Source of the DNA: Dipteris shenzhenensis
Taxonomy: Eukaryota; Polypodiophyta; Polypodiopsida; Gleicheniales
Reading direction: 5' to 3' (one strand)
Assembly (NCBI GenBank): GCA_047967505.1
Contig: CM106540.1
DNA: 64,000 nucleotides
Shown: piece by piece, positions 44,473-57,075 of the stretch
Layout: each line of letters begins with the position of its first letter
Position numbering within the stretch: the stretch's first letter is position 1
Position numbers and translations under genes: made by a program
Notes under the pieces: model-generated
The model's database searches: none
What the model was told of the DNA's origin: nothing
What the model saw: the letters and a program-made list of their open reading frames with translations, nothing else

Positions 44473-47400
44473 CTATCTTCTCGGCCCAATGCCGAGTCTC
44501 TGAAGATGACCCTGAAGCTGATCCTTCTCGAGTGCCTTGGTGAAGATATCTACTCCATTTTGCTCTGTTGGATAGTAGACCAATTCGAATATCCCATCCT
44601 CCATCAAATCACGCACATAGTGATACTGAATCTCTATATGTTTTGTGCATGCATGAAACATTGGATTTTTAGCAATGGCCATGCAACTTTGATTGTCGCA
44701 CCTCAGCACAGTTGCCTCATCCTCTTGCACTCCCATGTGCCATAAGATCCTCCTTAGCCACACTGCTTCACATGCAGTAAAACATGCTACCTTGTACTCA
44801 ACCTTGGTAGAAGACAATGCCACTGTTGGTTGTTTCTTACTAATTTCTGGTTTGGTGATGCACAGATGTCTGCTGGTGGTGAGGCATCCTCCATAGACAA
44901 CCTCGCATTTACCTCCATATGTGTAGCTATCTCCTTACACTCGGACATACCAAATGCCTTCAAGATCTCCCTTGCATATTTCTGTTGAGAGATGAAGATC
45001 TTGCGTGTTGCCAGACTTCAATCCCCAAACAATAGTGCATCAAGCCTAAGTCTGTCATCTCAAACTCAGTGCTCAATGCCTTCTTATCTACTGGATCATG
45101 TCTTCATAGTCACCTGTAATAAGGAGATCATCCACATATAGAACAATAATAGCAAAATTTCCGCCTTTCCTGTACACATACAAGTTAGCATTTGAGGCAC
45201 ATCTTTTGAAGTTTAATTTATGAAAGAATTTGTCTATCCATTGGTACCATGATCTTGGGGCCTCTTTCAGCCCGTGCAGAGCCTTCTTCAACTTACATAC
45301 CTTGTTCTTAGAATGGGGGGCCTCAAACCCAGGTGGCTGAGCCACGTACACCTCCTCCTTGAGGTCACCATTCAAGAATGCTGATTTAACATCCATTTGA
45401 TAAACTGGCCACTTTTTATGGTAGCCACTAATAGTACTGTGCAAATAGTGGTCATTCTGGTAGTTGGAGCAAAAGATTCCTGAAAATCAAACCCTTCAAC
45501 CTACAAAAATCCTTGTGCAACCAATCTGGCTTTGTACTTTTCCAAATTCCCATCGGCCTTGTACTTTACCTTCCAAACCCACTTGGTGCCAATAACCTTT
45601 CTGTTAGGTGGTCGATCTACCAGCTCCCAAGTTTCATTCTTCATGATGTTGTCATATTCTACTTGCATAGCATTTTTCCAATCTCGGTCTGCAAGTGCTT
45701 CCTCCAAACTCGCAGGCTCCTTTACTTCTACAATAATCTCATCCATCAAGGCATAGGCATCTGGTTATCATGGTCATAGAGCTGTCTTACCCATCGTGAC
45801 AATAGCTTTTCCGGTGGTGTAACAAGAAGTTAGTGACTTATACCTTCATCATCTAATATTTCCTCCTCCTTTATAGCTCTTGGGATAGGTCCATAGTGAA
45901 TACCTCTTCACTTGATGATAAAGTGGAAGAGCTCTTCTTTGCCTCCACTGCATGTGGCTGAGATCCCTGAACACCACATCGCAGCTCGCTATGATCTTCT
46001 TTTCCTCTTGGTCATACAACTTAAAGGCTTTCTTCTCATCACAATAGCCTACAAAGATACATTTGGTGCTTTTTGGCTATAGCTTGTTTCTCTCTTTGTC
46101 TGGTACATGCACATAGCATTCACACCCAAATGTTCTAAAGTGGGAGACAGATGGCTTCTTACCGCTGTAAGCCTCATGTGGTGTTTTACCTTTGGGTGCC
46201 TTTGTATAGCTGCGATTAAGGATGTAAACCGCAATATTGACAGTCTCAGCCCAAAAGTGGTTTGGCAGTCCAGCACCTTTCAACATACACCTCCCCATCT
46301 CCATGGTGGTCTGCATTCGGTGCTCAACAACCGAATTTTGCTGAGGCGTATGTGGTGTCATTATTTGTTGCTTGATCCCTTTGCTCTGTAGAAACAAACT
46401 CACCACCACTATCTGATTTGATTTTCTTCACTTTTCTCCTTCTTTCATTTTCAACAAGCTGTAGCCATTCTTTAAATTTACCAAAAGCTTGAGCCTTTTC
46501 ACGAAGAAAGTACACCCACATCTTCCTACTACAGTCGTTGACAATCAATAAAAAATAGGAAGATCCCCCAAGGCCTGTGTAGGCATGTTACCGCACAAGT
46601 CAACATGCACCAACTCTAGAGGAGCGTTTGCTCTATTCTTGCTTTCTTGTGGGAATGACTTTCTCTGTTGCTTGCCCATCATGCAAGCTTCACATGGTTC
46701 TTTGATTTTTGTGACTGCAGGTAAGTGAGCAACCATACCTTGCTTCTGCATCTCCTTCAGCACTGCAAATATGATGTGGCCGAATCTTTAATGCCAAAGT
46801 CTACTTGTGCCCACTCTAGTGGTGGCTGTAAGAGCACTTAGCTCATACAGGTTGTTCCTCCTTACTCCTGTGCCAACAAGATTGCCTGCACTATCCATAA
46901 TTTGTGCTCGTATCTTCTTGAACCTCACCTCATGGTCAAGGTCTGTTATGGAAGCCACTGATAGCAAATTTCTCTTGATTTGTGGAACATATAGCACATT
47001 AGATAGTTTCTTAACATCTCCACTTACAAAAAAAAAAGAAATTGTACCTGTACCCTCAATAGGGCATTTTGCGTTATTACCAACCGTCATGGTGATGGGT
47101 TCTTGTAGAGGCTACATGGAACAATATAGACCCTTCTTGTAGGTCATGTGACGGGAGGCACCACTATCCAACACCCATGAATTAGTGGTTGAAGCTTCTT
47201 GAACTGAGGAACACTCTTCCTCAATGGCCAGAAATAGATCCAACTTGGCTTCTATTGTGTTAGCTGTATCTTTCCCCTTATCGGTCTTCTTTAGGGTACC
47301 ATTCTTTTCATATGCTTTCTTGACCTGGAAATCTGCAATCATATGGCCCTTCTTCTTGCAGTAGAAGCATTCTCCTTGAAACTTCTTCTTGCCGCCCTTC

Positions 47401-48196
47401 TTCTTTTTGTCACCACTAGTAGAGGACTCACCTTTGGTGGAGGAACCACCTTTGCCTTTCGTAGTGGCAGAGAATGCATCATCCCCATTGCTGCCTCCAT
47501 CTCGAGCTTTAAGCCTCAATTCCTCCTCCATAAGTAAACCATAGAACTCCTCAAATGACAATGGTTGGGGTCTCACCTGAGTGTTAAGCACTGTTACCAG
47601 TCCATCAAACCTTGGTGGACATATCTGGAGACACCGCCGAGCTAGCTCTTCGCTAGTCTTTTCTATCCCAACACCAACCATCTGGTCACGTAGATTTTTG
47701 ATTTGGGTTATGAACACCTCTGCTATCTCTCCTTCGTTAAACTTCTCAGCTACGAGCTGATTCTCCAGGTTCTGGATCCTTGTCTGATTCCGCGTCTCAT
47801 ACTAACTCTTCAATATGTTCTAGGCTAGAGTTGCCTTAGATGTATACTAAATCAAGGTCAAAATACTATCAGTAGTACTTGTAACTAGGGCACACAGAGC
47901 ATCTACGTTCTTGCATTTCCAAGCTCGTAGGAGGTTGGCATTAGGAGGTATCATACTCCATAGATTTTTTGGGTCGGGGGTTCCTTGTGGTTCTCGGTCA
48001 CAGTCCCCAGTATTGTCTATAGAAGCTCATATGAATCTAGAATAGTAGTAATTTTAAACTTCCACAGAGTGTAGTTCGTACCATCTAGCTTGCCTTCAGT
48101 GAAGGCTGGTGGGCGAATCCTCAATGCCTAGATTATTGGTATAGCAACAGCTACTGAACTCGAGCTGCTTCTTATTGAGCCACTTCCTGTTGCCAT
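44473..48196 (-). pseudogene. Copia-3 Gag-Pol polyprotein, broken and internally deleted
   Basis: It starts at an ATG at 48196 (MATGSGSIRSSSSS). Gag has several stops before 47717. The zinc knuckle reads CFYCKKKGHMIADF, so the last Cys of CCHC is Phe. The protease keeps DSGASRHMT (about 47150). Integrase pieces are at 46763-46545 and 46548-46077 with a frameshift near 46400. A connector is at 45749-45501. Reverse transcriptase is at 45444-45088 with YVDD at its end. Between about 45085 and 44825 the frame is broken and about 100 residues expected between YVDD and SSTKVEY are missing. RNase H ends at 44473 (TKHIEIQYH). TAG codons lie near 48126, 47112, 46077 and 45501, and a TAA near 46788. 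Confidence 0.9.
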
Positions 48197-48258
48197 CACT
48201 CCGTATGTTGTTGAAGCACTCGCCTCTCTTCTATTCTTCGATCCTTAGAGCTGCCTGG

Positions 48259-48270
48259 GCTCTGATACCA
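48259..48270 (-). other. Copia-3 primer binding site
   Basis: The minus strand reads TGGTATCAGAGC next to the 5' LTR, an exact initiator-Met tRNA primer site. Confidence 0.9.
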
Positions 48271-48926
48271 TGTTAAATTACACGGTGCAGTAGAACAAAG
48301 ACTGAAAAAAGAATAGAGGGTACATAGCAAACTAGAGAGAAATAAACTTTTCCTTCAATACTGATGTAGTATAGATGATGGCTCCATCCACCCATGTGCT
48401 CCCACAGTGGAGCTTAGATGGCGATCTAGACAGATACTAGGTGAAGAGCTACTAGCTGGAAGATCTGATCTGATCTGAACTGATCTAGTGCAATGGACTG
48501 GGGAGGTCGCCTCTTTATAGCTATGAGGGCGGTAGTCAGATCAACATAGTTGGTGGAGTCGATTAGTCGACCTAGTCGGTGGAGCTAACCAGTCAACGTA
48601 GTCGGTGGAACCAATTAGTCGTCCATGAAATATTCAAGAAATATTCCCTATACCATCACCTCGGGGGCTCTCACCTCGAACCCCCACCAGGGGGGCCGCT
48701 AGCCCCTTGGGACCCCCCAGGCCCTAGCAAGAATAAGGGGTCCCACACAATCACCTTTATACCATCAACGGTCTCATTGATAGACCTCATCTGACATGCA
48801 ACAAGTCAGGATCCATCCAATGTCCTGGGCTCACACATGGCTTCTCCTCATATGGGGGCCTTACAACTTGAGCACCTTGGACCACTCATGGTTACCAAAA
48901 GGGTGGGGCATTGAGCACATCTAACA
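48271..48926 (-). repeat. Copia-3 5' LTR
   Basis: 656 bp, plus-strand TGTTAAATTACACG to GCACATCTAACA. Differences from the 3' LTR are mainly C/T and G/A substitutions plus small indels. Confidence 0.92.
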
Positions 48927-49574
48927 CTTCTTGCATCTGCCTTTCTGATGGCTTTAGCTTTAGCCCACTTAGTAAAGTAATCAGTGGCCACAATGATGTA
49001 GCATGCATGTATTCATTTTGCTGCTGGATGGATGGGACCCATAGAATCAATCCCCCATTTTTCAAAGGGTTTTTGTGCAATGACTATTGTTAGGGGATTG
49101 AAGTCTTTGTGTTGTGGTTTAGAAGTTCTTTGGCATACATAATAGCTTTTGACATATTCATAGGCATCTGTCCAAAGTGTTGGTCACCAGTATCCTGCAA
49201 TAAGGACTTTCCTTGCTGTTGCTTCCCCTTGGAAATGTCTACTTGCAATTCCTTCATGTGCTTCACTGAGGATTGGCATGATCTCATGTGGCATCACCCA
49301 TCTCCTTAAAACCTAGTCCTTGCATCTTGTATAGTTGTCTTGCAATAATGAGTCGATAGGGTGCAACTTTTAGAATTAGTTTCCTAGCATCCATTGCTTT
49401 CATTTCAGGAGGTGGTCTTCTTGCCATTAAGTACCCAATGATGCCTGCACACCAATCAGGGACAATGTCTATTTGAAATAATGCAGCATCTGGTGGGTCA
49501 TCTTCTTTTCCTTCCAGTTCTTCTCTTGTCCTCAATCGTGACATGTCATTGGCAATGAAATGTTGAGCTCCTTT
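48927..49574 (-). pseudogene. Gypsy-1 integrase, N-terminal and first catalytic part
   Basis: In the minus strand the segment next to the Copia-3 insertion reads WGIDSMGPIHP and ATDYFTKWAKAKAI, the start of a Gypsy integrase core with its first Asp. It joins directly to the Arg/Phe-rich segment at 43799. A TGA lies at about 49013. Upstream, 49622-49284 is a linker after RNase H (DIEGLYIV, PDWCAGIIGYL, RRPPPEMKAM), followed by a decayed zinc-binding region (49287-49090) in shifted frames. Confidence 0.8.
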
Positions 49575-49819
49575 CTTGGGGGGTCTCACTATGTATAAAC
49601 CCTCTATATCACGTGCATTCAAGGCCTATTTTTAAAATCCCTTATTTGTAAATTTTTCATTAATAAAATGAACCCTTTTTTATACAAATCTGTAATTTTT
49701 TCCAAAACTATTTTAAATACTCCCTTATGTATATTAATTTTTGTAAATTTTAAAAATTAAAAATATCCTTTTGTTAAACTCATGTGATAGGGTTACATAT
49801 GATGAGTTACCTGCCCAAG
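49575..49819. mobile_element. MITE copy 1, 8 bp target duplication
   Basis: 245 bp, bounded by CTTGGGGGGTCTCACT and AGTTACCTGCCCAAG (imperfect inverted ends), with flanking GCTCCTTT on both sides (49567-49574 and 49820-49827). The inner arms TATGTATAAACCCT with TATCACGTG are also inverted. It matches 52739-52985 along its length. It lies in Gypsy-1 between RNase H and the linker. It has no coding capacity. Confidence 0.9.
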
Positions 49820-49827
49820 GCTCCTTT

Positions 49828-50910
49828 TCTCACCACGGTCTTGAAATTGAATTCTTGTAGCAGTAGAAGCCATCGAGTGATCCAGCCTATGGTACATGGC
49901 CAATTCACAAGATATAATAAGTCTTGATGATCTATGTAGAAGATAAAATAAGTAGCCCATAGATAGTGTCAAAATTTCTTCACGCTGTCGATCATTGCCA
50001 AGGCTTCTATTTCTGTTGTGGTGTAATTCACCTCCGCATCATTTAGCTATCTTCTTGCAAAGTATATTGAGTGGTCTTTGTTGTGTTTGCGAGGCTGACA
50101 TAACACACTCCCTCCTGCATAATTGGAACCATCAGTATGTACATGAAAGTCTAGGTCCCAATTTGGTGCCATTAGAACTGGGGCTGTGATCAATCTCCAC
50201 TTGAGGGTTTTGAATGCTTGTTCGCATTCGTCTATCCAAATGCCACTAGGAGCTTATATAGGAACCTTGCAATCATGGCATACCTCAGTATGAATCTTCT
50301 ATAGTATCCGGCATGTCCCATGAAGACTTGAATTCCCTTGGCATTTAGCGGGGAGGGAAGTTCCATGATGATCTTTATTTTGTCCATGTCAGTTGCAATC
50401 CCATGTCGAGAGACTATGTGTCGCAAGACTACTACTCCGTGTGTGACCAAGAATTTTCATTTTAAGGTTCAAAGAGATTCCATACTCCTTGCATTTTTTA
50501 AGCACTTATTTAAGGCATTTCAAGTGATCCTTTTTTCCTGAGTGTACAGACAAGTCATCGAGCAAGACTTGTAGGAACTTGTTGAGAAATTCCTTGAAGG
50601 CAGTGTTCATTACCCTTTGAAAAGTAGATGGGGCATTGCATAACCAAAATGGCATGACTCTGTATGCAAAAATATCCCATTCTATGGCAAACACTGTCTT
50701 TGCTTGATCTCGAGGTGCAATTTGTACTTGGTTGTACCCGTTGAACCCATCCAAGAAGCTATACACTTCAAATATGGCTCCCCTTTCTAAAACTGTTTCA
50801 GTCAATGGTAGCGGATAATGATCTCTGATTGTTGCTGCATTGACGTTCTTGAGATTCACACATATTCTGAGCTTCTTGTTTTTCTTACGAGCAATCACAA
50901 TTGGTGACAC
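49828..50910 (-). pseudogene. Gypsy-1 reverse transcriptase and RNase H
   Basis: Reverse transcriptase (50910-50230) has MSPIVIARKKNKKLRICV, YSFLDGFNGYNQVQIAP and a catalytic LLDD (QVLLDDLSVHS), then HIVSRHGIATDMDKIK after a frameshift near 50480. RNase H (about 50200-49830) is readable as YTTTEIEALAMIDSVKKF and IDHQDLLYLVNWP, with a TGA in place of Arg before HYL and another stop after the first Arg-Arg. The order RT then RNase H then integrase marks Gypsy rather than Copia. It is inactive. Confidence 0.9.
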
Positions 50911-52738
50911 CCAACCGGTATGCTCGATCTCATAAATGAAACTAGCATCTAGTAATTTTTCTAGTTCTTCATAGACATGGGTACCATACTTGGGATTTGT
51001 CCTATAAGGTCCACATACCTTTGATTTTCATCCTTCCCTTATTGGTATGGTATGTGCCACAACTTTTGGGGAAATCCCTTTCATTTCTTTGTAGGACCAA
51101 GCCATGCAATCTCTATATTCCATTAGCAATGCTTTCGATTCTTTTTCTTCTTGTAGAGTGAGCTATTCACTGATGTACACATGCTTTTCTTCTTCGCCAT
51201 CCAAGCAAGATTCAGTTTCCTTATATTGGATGGTCCTTCATAAACTAGGGCATCCTCAATATTCTCTGTTTCTTTGAGCTCTGATTCCCTGATTGGCCTA
51301 GGCATTGCTATTGTCGCTTCTCCTCTAGTGTAGTTTTTGAAATAATCAGGAACTTCCCTTAGGCCTTCATGGCACTTTGAGGCGCTTGCTTGGCTGTTGG
51401 CTCCACTGGAAGATAGTTGGTCCAATTCACCTGTGTTCCCTTGTTGTTCTTTTTTGTTACTACTCACCATTTCACTCTTAATTCTCACATTGGTTTTGAA
51501 CTTTCTAAGCTTTTTGCTTTGTGAGACCAGTGATGGATTTTCAATAGGGGTTGCACTCCCAAGGAGTGGTTCTTTGGCCATACAAACACCTTCAAGCCCT
51601 TTAGGATCCCATTTAAAATTTTGGGGCTTAGGTGCTTTTGTGGGCTAAGTTAAGTACAATTCTAGCACTCTGGCCTGCATTATTTTGAATTCATTGAAGT
51701 GCTCTATCTTGGCCTTTTGGCGCTGTACACCCTCCTTCTTTTTCCTAGACTGATTGCTATTGGATTGTGCTGGAGAGTCGATCTTGGGGTATTCAATGGC
51801 CATGAGTGCTTGAATGATTGCCAAGTAATTTTCAAATACTTGGCCTTCCAAGGTTGTATTATCAGCTTCTATTTCCACATCCCACTCTATGTCGGCACCG
51901 TAACCTTCTATTATGGACTCTTCAAGGTCACTGTCCCATTTGATGCCTATCATGAAGACTAACATTTTCACTACTTCTGATTCATCATCTCAGATTGGTG
52001 CTTCTAGTTGTATCGTTTGGGCATCCACATCTGGCAACATTAGATGTGTTGTTTTACAATTATCTATTGTAGCCAATGTTTGTATCCAATTATTGATGTC
52101 ACTTTGTGTATCCCCCCCCTCTACGGGCTTTAGTGCATTGGTAGGTACAGGGGATGCATGACTGGTGGCTCTAGTGGAAGAAGTGTCTTCAACATTTCTA
52201 GAAATAGTGAGTTTGATTTCCCCAGTTCCCATATTTATCTTGACAGTGGTTTCTCTATTTTGGATAGTGATCCTACCGATGCCCCAATCATGGAGGACCA
52301 ACACTTCTCAAAGCCATGGTCTTCCCAACAATATCTGGTATGCTGTGGCACCCTTGGGAAGATCCAAGATAGTAAACTAGAGCATGAATCTTACTCCATC
52401 AATTTTTGTTGACACATTATCAACAATACCCAATGGCTTCTATTTCGTGTGGCCAGCTAGGTGGATGTTAAATGTGGCCTTCTACATTGGAGGTAGGCCC
52501 CATTCTTCATATAGCTCTCTTGCTAGAATGTTTACTCCAGCTCTGTCGTCTACTATTGCTGGGTATTGATCTAAGGTTTTATGCTCCAGCGGGATGGTTA
52601 CATTTTTTATGTCATCCCGAGCACTGAATTTTACCAAAATTACCTTTTCCTCTTCTTCAGGTGGGGGGAAGTATTGTGAAGATTCAATCCATCCATTGAA
52701 ACTTTCCCACATTGTAGGGAAATTTCTTTATAAGGTCC
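50911..52738 (-). pseudogene. Gypsy-1 protease and flanking Pol/Gag linker
   Basis: Minus-strand frames 52712-52482, 52304-51990, 51971-51645 and 51581-51123 form a decayed stretch. The first has PAIVDDRAGVNIL, an aspartic-protease active-site region in which the residues expected as Asp-Ser/Thr-Gly or Asp-Gly-Ala are altered to Asp-Arg-Ala. GRITIQNRETTVKINMGTG follows at 52300 and belongs to the protease C-terminal side. The later acidic and Lys-rich segments link protease to reverse transcriptase. Several stops and frameshifts are present. Confidence 0.7.
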
Positions 52739-52985
52739 CTCGGGGGGGTCACTATGTATAAACCCTCTATATCACGTGCGTTCAAGGCCTATATTTAAAA
52801 TCCCTTATCAGTAAAAAATTTCATTAATAAAATGTACCCCTTTTCTATACAAATCTGTAAATTTTTTCCAAAACTATTTTAAATAGTCCCTTATGTATAT
52901 TTATTTCTGTAAATTTTAGAAATAAAAAAAATCCTTCTGTTGAACTCACGTGATAGGGTTACATATGATGAGTGACCCCCCCGAG
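52739..52985. mobile_element. MITE copy 2, 8 bp target duplication
   Basis: 247 bp with perfect 15 bp inverted ends CTCGGGGGGGTCACT and AGTGACCCCCCCGAG. The flank TAAGGTCC is duplicated (52731-52738 and 52986-52993). It is about 90% similar to copy 1. An 8 bp duplication points to hAT-type mobilisation. The exact superfamily is unsure because the ends are unusual. It lies between the gag-proximal part and protease of Gypsy-1. Confidence 0.92.
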
Positions 52986-54984
52986 TAAGGTCCTAATTGG
53001 CATTGTGACTGGGTAGCTTATCAAGCTTGCTAGTGCGGTGCCATCCAATTGGGGATGTTTTGCATGTTGCTCTATTACCTCTTGGAAGTTGTTGGGATCA
53101 ATCACTGTGTCAATGATGGGTGCCGATGGTGCTTTGACCTCTGCTGCTGCCATCCTATCTACCTCAAATTTTCCTTGTTCTTGTTGAACCCATTTCTTCA
53201 AGGCTTAGTAGCACGTCTTTTCAGTTTCAGCATTGGGGTATGCTTCCTTGGCTCCGCGGGTGGCACTTTCCGTGGATGTGCTCACTGTGTTGTGGGATTG
53301 GCATGCTTGTTTTGCCAGAGGGATCTTTGCTTTTTGAGTGGAAAGGAGTTTTTGCCATGCCACTTCTTTCTGCTGTCTTGTTATGATCAAGACTATTTGT
53401 GATGCCACACTTCGTGTTGCCACAGTGTTATTTTCCACACTTATCATCCCCAAGGGTACTTCAGGTTTTACTTTCGTTGTTGATTGATGCTTTGTTCTTA
53501 GTGGGCAATCCATGAAAGCATGCCCAACTCTGCATTCCCTGCACATAGGTTGGAATGAAATGGGGTTACCCTTGTGTGGGCATTCTGCTATGCGATGGTT
53601 TTCTCCACAACCAAAACATTTGATGGGTGTTCGATATGTGGTCGGTCTTACTTGATTTGATTAGTCCTTTGGCACCATCCATGTAGTACATAGGGTATTC
53701 TGTTTCATACTCATAGTGAGGTTCCAACTCTTTAGTTTGGAGTTGTTGCACCAGAACTACTGGAGCAAGATTGGGGGCCCATGGATATTGTGGAGGATTG
53801 GGATTCCTCATTTGTTGAGGCACTTGTGTTCTCACCGGGAGTGGGTTGAGACGTGGCACTTGTGCATTAGGTGTCAGTGCTGGTTGTCTGTACACTAGGA
53901 TTTGCGGTGGTTGATGGTATTGTTGGGGCCGGGGTTGTGCTACCCTCATATTATAGAAACAAGTATTTACATCATGCCCTATAGCATTGCAAATGGGACA
54001 CTATAAGCATGGGGGTTGAGCCACTTCTGGTGGGTTTAGTCTGTTCCTTAAGATTGGGCATTCATTGGCTGTATGGTTGGCCATATAGTGTGGGCACCAA
54101 ACATTTTCTCTCCATGGGTATTGTGGTGGTTGAGAGACACGTAGCTTTTGCTCGATGGCCTGCATCATTTCATCTTTTACTTTTAGGGCCATGGCTTCCA
54201 CTCTGTCCTCTGTATGAAGTGCTTCCCTTCTTTGAAGATTTCTTCTCGCGTTGACTTGATTTATAGCCATCATTGTCACTATCAGAATCGGTCATGTTCT
54301 GCTTAATGTCAATTGCAGCTTCATGAGCATCGTTGAAATGTGCATAGTTACTTACTTTTTTCATGTCCTTGCGAATGGATTTTTTAGGCCAAAGATGAAC
54401 CATGCTATGAGGTACTTGTCGTCCGGACGAGGATCACATTTTGCTATTAATCTTTTCATTCTTCCCATGTATGTTCTGACCTTTTCTTTCTTGTGCATAT
54501 CTATATTGCCAAGTTGTAATGCGGGGTCATCTTGCAGCCTTTCTGTTTTGAATCTTCTTCTGAACTGGTCAGATAGCAGTGCCCATGTGGCTCTCTCCTC
54601 TATGAGAAGGTCGAGGTACCATTCCGAAGCCTCATTGGTTAGGGCCATCAGGAACCAAGCGGCTTTGGTTTCATTTGACTGGTCGCCTCCAGCATAACAT
54701 GCTGCATCGAAGAGTTGAAGGAACTTGGCAGGGTCCCCTCATCCACTGTACTTTGGCATTTCCAATTTACCAAAGTGTCATCTACCTTTGTTGTTGTTGT
54801 GGTTGCATTGTTCTTTAAGGTGTTTTGAAGGACTTTGATCATTGCTACTTATTGCTTCTTCAATGGTGATTTCCTCCATGCTGCTTGTCGATGGTGAGAG
54901 GTTGAATTCTTGAAGAGCCTCGAGGGCCGAAGAAAGCTCACGAAAGTATGTAGGGGCTAGTATTTGTCCAGATTTGAGGTGCAT
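52986..54984 (-). pseudogene. Gypsy-1 Gag, broken
   Basis: The retrotransposon Gag core is clear at 54760-54361 (CYAGGDQSNETKAAWFL, NEASEWYLDLLIEERATWAL, FRRRFKTERLQDDPALQLG), with a TGA at 54739-54741 in place of an Arg codon. Pro/Gln-rich linkers follow (54279-53566) with repeated Cys/His segments: CPHYMANHTANECP at about 54080, a CFGCGENHRIAECPH-like segment near 53600, and CRECRVGHAFMDCP at 53540. These look like zinc knuckles spread over 0.5 kb. Frames shift at least four times. The start is placed near the ATG at 54984, which is uncertain. Confidence 0.8.
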
Positions 54985-56245
54985 AAAAAATTCCTATTTG
55001 TGACTTTCAGGTGGGTGCATATGACTGCAAAGTCTAATTATGATTTTGACCTTCATGGACCCAAAAATGGTAAAAAATAAGCAAGCGGCGGGTCAAAATT
55101 AGTGCCTACTTGAGGTGACTACTGGAGCCCAAAAATGATGGCTAAACATTTTGGAAAACTTGATTTATAGTAGATCTTTACATGCATGAAATCTGGGTTC
55201 AATCCGGGTGCAATTTGGTCTTCAAATGGCCATGATACGGGGTCCCAAAAAAGGAGTAAAAATTTTAAGGGGGTTAGAGATGCATTAGTGTCATAGTGAT
55301 TGCCATGTTAAAAATGTGCCTATGAATGCCCCACGTGAGTGGGAAAATGTGCCAGTGCAGACGGATTGTCAGTCGGAGGTCTCGGTGAAATCTTATAAGC
55401 GAATTAGTGCAAAAAAGGGGCCCACACGGGGGCACAAATTGAAGTGTTTTATAGATGCCTAAATGGTGTGGGATTGTCTAAATACAATTACCATAGCTCA
55501 ATGGTTCTATGTGAAGTTGTGGTTCAATCTGGGTCCAATTCGGGTCCCAAACGGGCAAGATATGGACCCTCAAAGTTGGGGGATTTTAGGGGGCCTTTTG
55601 TCATTAGGTCCAAGTGTGAATGGTCCTAGACCTTTGACCTAACTAGAGTTGTGAGCTAACTACTAGTTAGTTGGGACTTAGTTACTATAATTGGTCATTA
55701 ACCTAACCTAATTTATCTAACTATATCAGTTAGTGTGACTGTAATTAGTCCAACTAACTAAAATTAGTTACTAATTGAGCCACAGTTAACTTAATCTAAC
55801 CCTATTGCAACTAACCTAACCTATGGTCAACTAACTTAACCAGTGCTCAACTAACCTAGCCTAATTGGGGGAGGGGGGAGTTTGGAGATGCAGGAGGTAG
55901 GGGGTGCAGTGACGGAGGTTTCGAGGGGGCACAAAGGGAGAGGGGGGAAGTATTAATGGAGGGCCTTAAGGCCCTTAGCTTAGGAGGCTGCTGGCCGGGC
56001 TGGCGGGCACCGTCGTCATGTAGGTGGGAGGAGGCGAGAGGCGAGCAGGCCGAGGATGGCGCGCCACCGCAAGTGGGCATGCACTGCATGCACTGCCGTC
56101 AGGTAGGCCAGGCCTTATCTTGTCTTAAGGCAAGGGTTAAGTCAAGGGCCTAATAAGCCCATGTTATTTGATTGGAGAGGAGTGGCCCATGAGAGGGGGG
56201 GAAGAGAGAGAGAGAGAGAGAGAGAGGGGGGGTAGAGGAGAGAGA

Positions 56246-56288
<43 letters not shown>

Positions 56289-57075
56289 AGGGGGGGCAAA
56301 GGAAAAGAGAGAGAAGAAGAAAAAAGGGGGGTGGAGGAGAGAGAAGGGGTGGGGTGGAGGTGGAGAAAGGGTGGGGGTGGGGGTGGAGGTGGCGGGGTGG
56401 AGGTGGAGAGGAGGGGGGCAGGGGGGGGGAGAGGGGGTGGAGGTGGGGGGTGTTGGGGGGAGGAGGAAAGGTGGGGGTGGAGCGGGTGGGGGGAGGAAGG
56501 GGGGTGTGGAGATGGGGGGTGGAGGGGGAGGGGGAGGGGGAAAAGGGTGGGAGGTGGAGGTGGAGGTGGGGGGGTGGAGAGGGGGGAGGTGAAGAGATGG
56601 AGGGAGAAAAGGGGAGATGGGGGTGTAGAGAGAGGTAGAGAGATGGTGGGGGGTGGAGAGGGGGGGTGTAGAGGTAGAGAGATGGAGGGAAAAAAGGGGA
56701 GATGGTGGAGTGGAGGGTGATAGGGTTTTTTAGAGAGAGGTAGAGATATGGTGGGGGTGGAGAGTTGTGGGTGGGAGGTGGAGGGGGGGAAGGGCATGGT
56801 GGGGAGAGGAAAAGGGGGAGTGGTGGTGGAGGTGAAAGTGTGGGGAAAGAAATGAGGGGGGTTGGTGTTGCTTTTATAGGATGTGCAGGGATTAAGGTTA
56901 ATTTTGGGTGTTTAGTGTATTAATGTGATTTTGTAAGTCAACACTATCCTTTTGCATTATTTGGAAGCATTTCTTCACTCCTTTGCCTTGAGGGATGTAT
57001 CTTGAATGGTTTTTAGAAGGGGGTCCTTTTTCACACATGCAAGCATGTGCTCTACTTTTGCTTCAGGCGCTAACC
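54985..57075 (-). other. Gypsy-1 untranslated leader, about 2.1 kb
   Basis: Between gag and the primer site no gene is supported. 55650-55860 holds repeated CTAACCTAA-type words. 56160-56860 is an extreme purine tract on the plus strand (AGAG and GGGGGTGGAG words). Its Gly/Arg and Pro/Ser frames are artefacts. 56838-57095 is conserved again at 59270-59519. Confidence 0.6.
56190..56830 (+). repeat. Purine-strand microsatellite in Gypsy-1 leader
   Basis: An (AG)n tract (56205-56280) is followed by about 500 bp of GGGGGTGGAGGTGG and GAGATGG words. The transcribed minus strand is correspondingly C/T-rich. A similar tract lies at 58330-59180. Confidence 0.85.

Larger units (their letters stand above)
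43800..48926 (-). mobile_element. Copia-3: complete Ty1/Copia retrotransposon nested in Gypsy-1
   Basis: 5127 bp with LTRs of 644 and 656 bp and a perfect target duplication CTTCT (43795-43799 and 48927-48931). It inserted inside the Gypsy-1 integrase core, so it is younger than Gypsy-1. Order is primer site, gag, protease, integrase, reverse transcriptase and RNase H. It has lost part of reverse transcriptase/RNase H and is non-autonomous. It is related to Copia-1 by LTR phrases and polypurine tract. Confidence 0.95.

Noticed and set aside
56150-56797. 215-codon Pro/Ser frame and overlapping Gly/Arg frames
   Set aside because: Purine-strand microsatellite in the Gypsy leader. Open by composition only.
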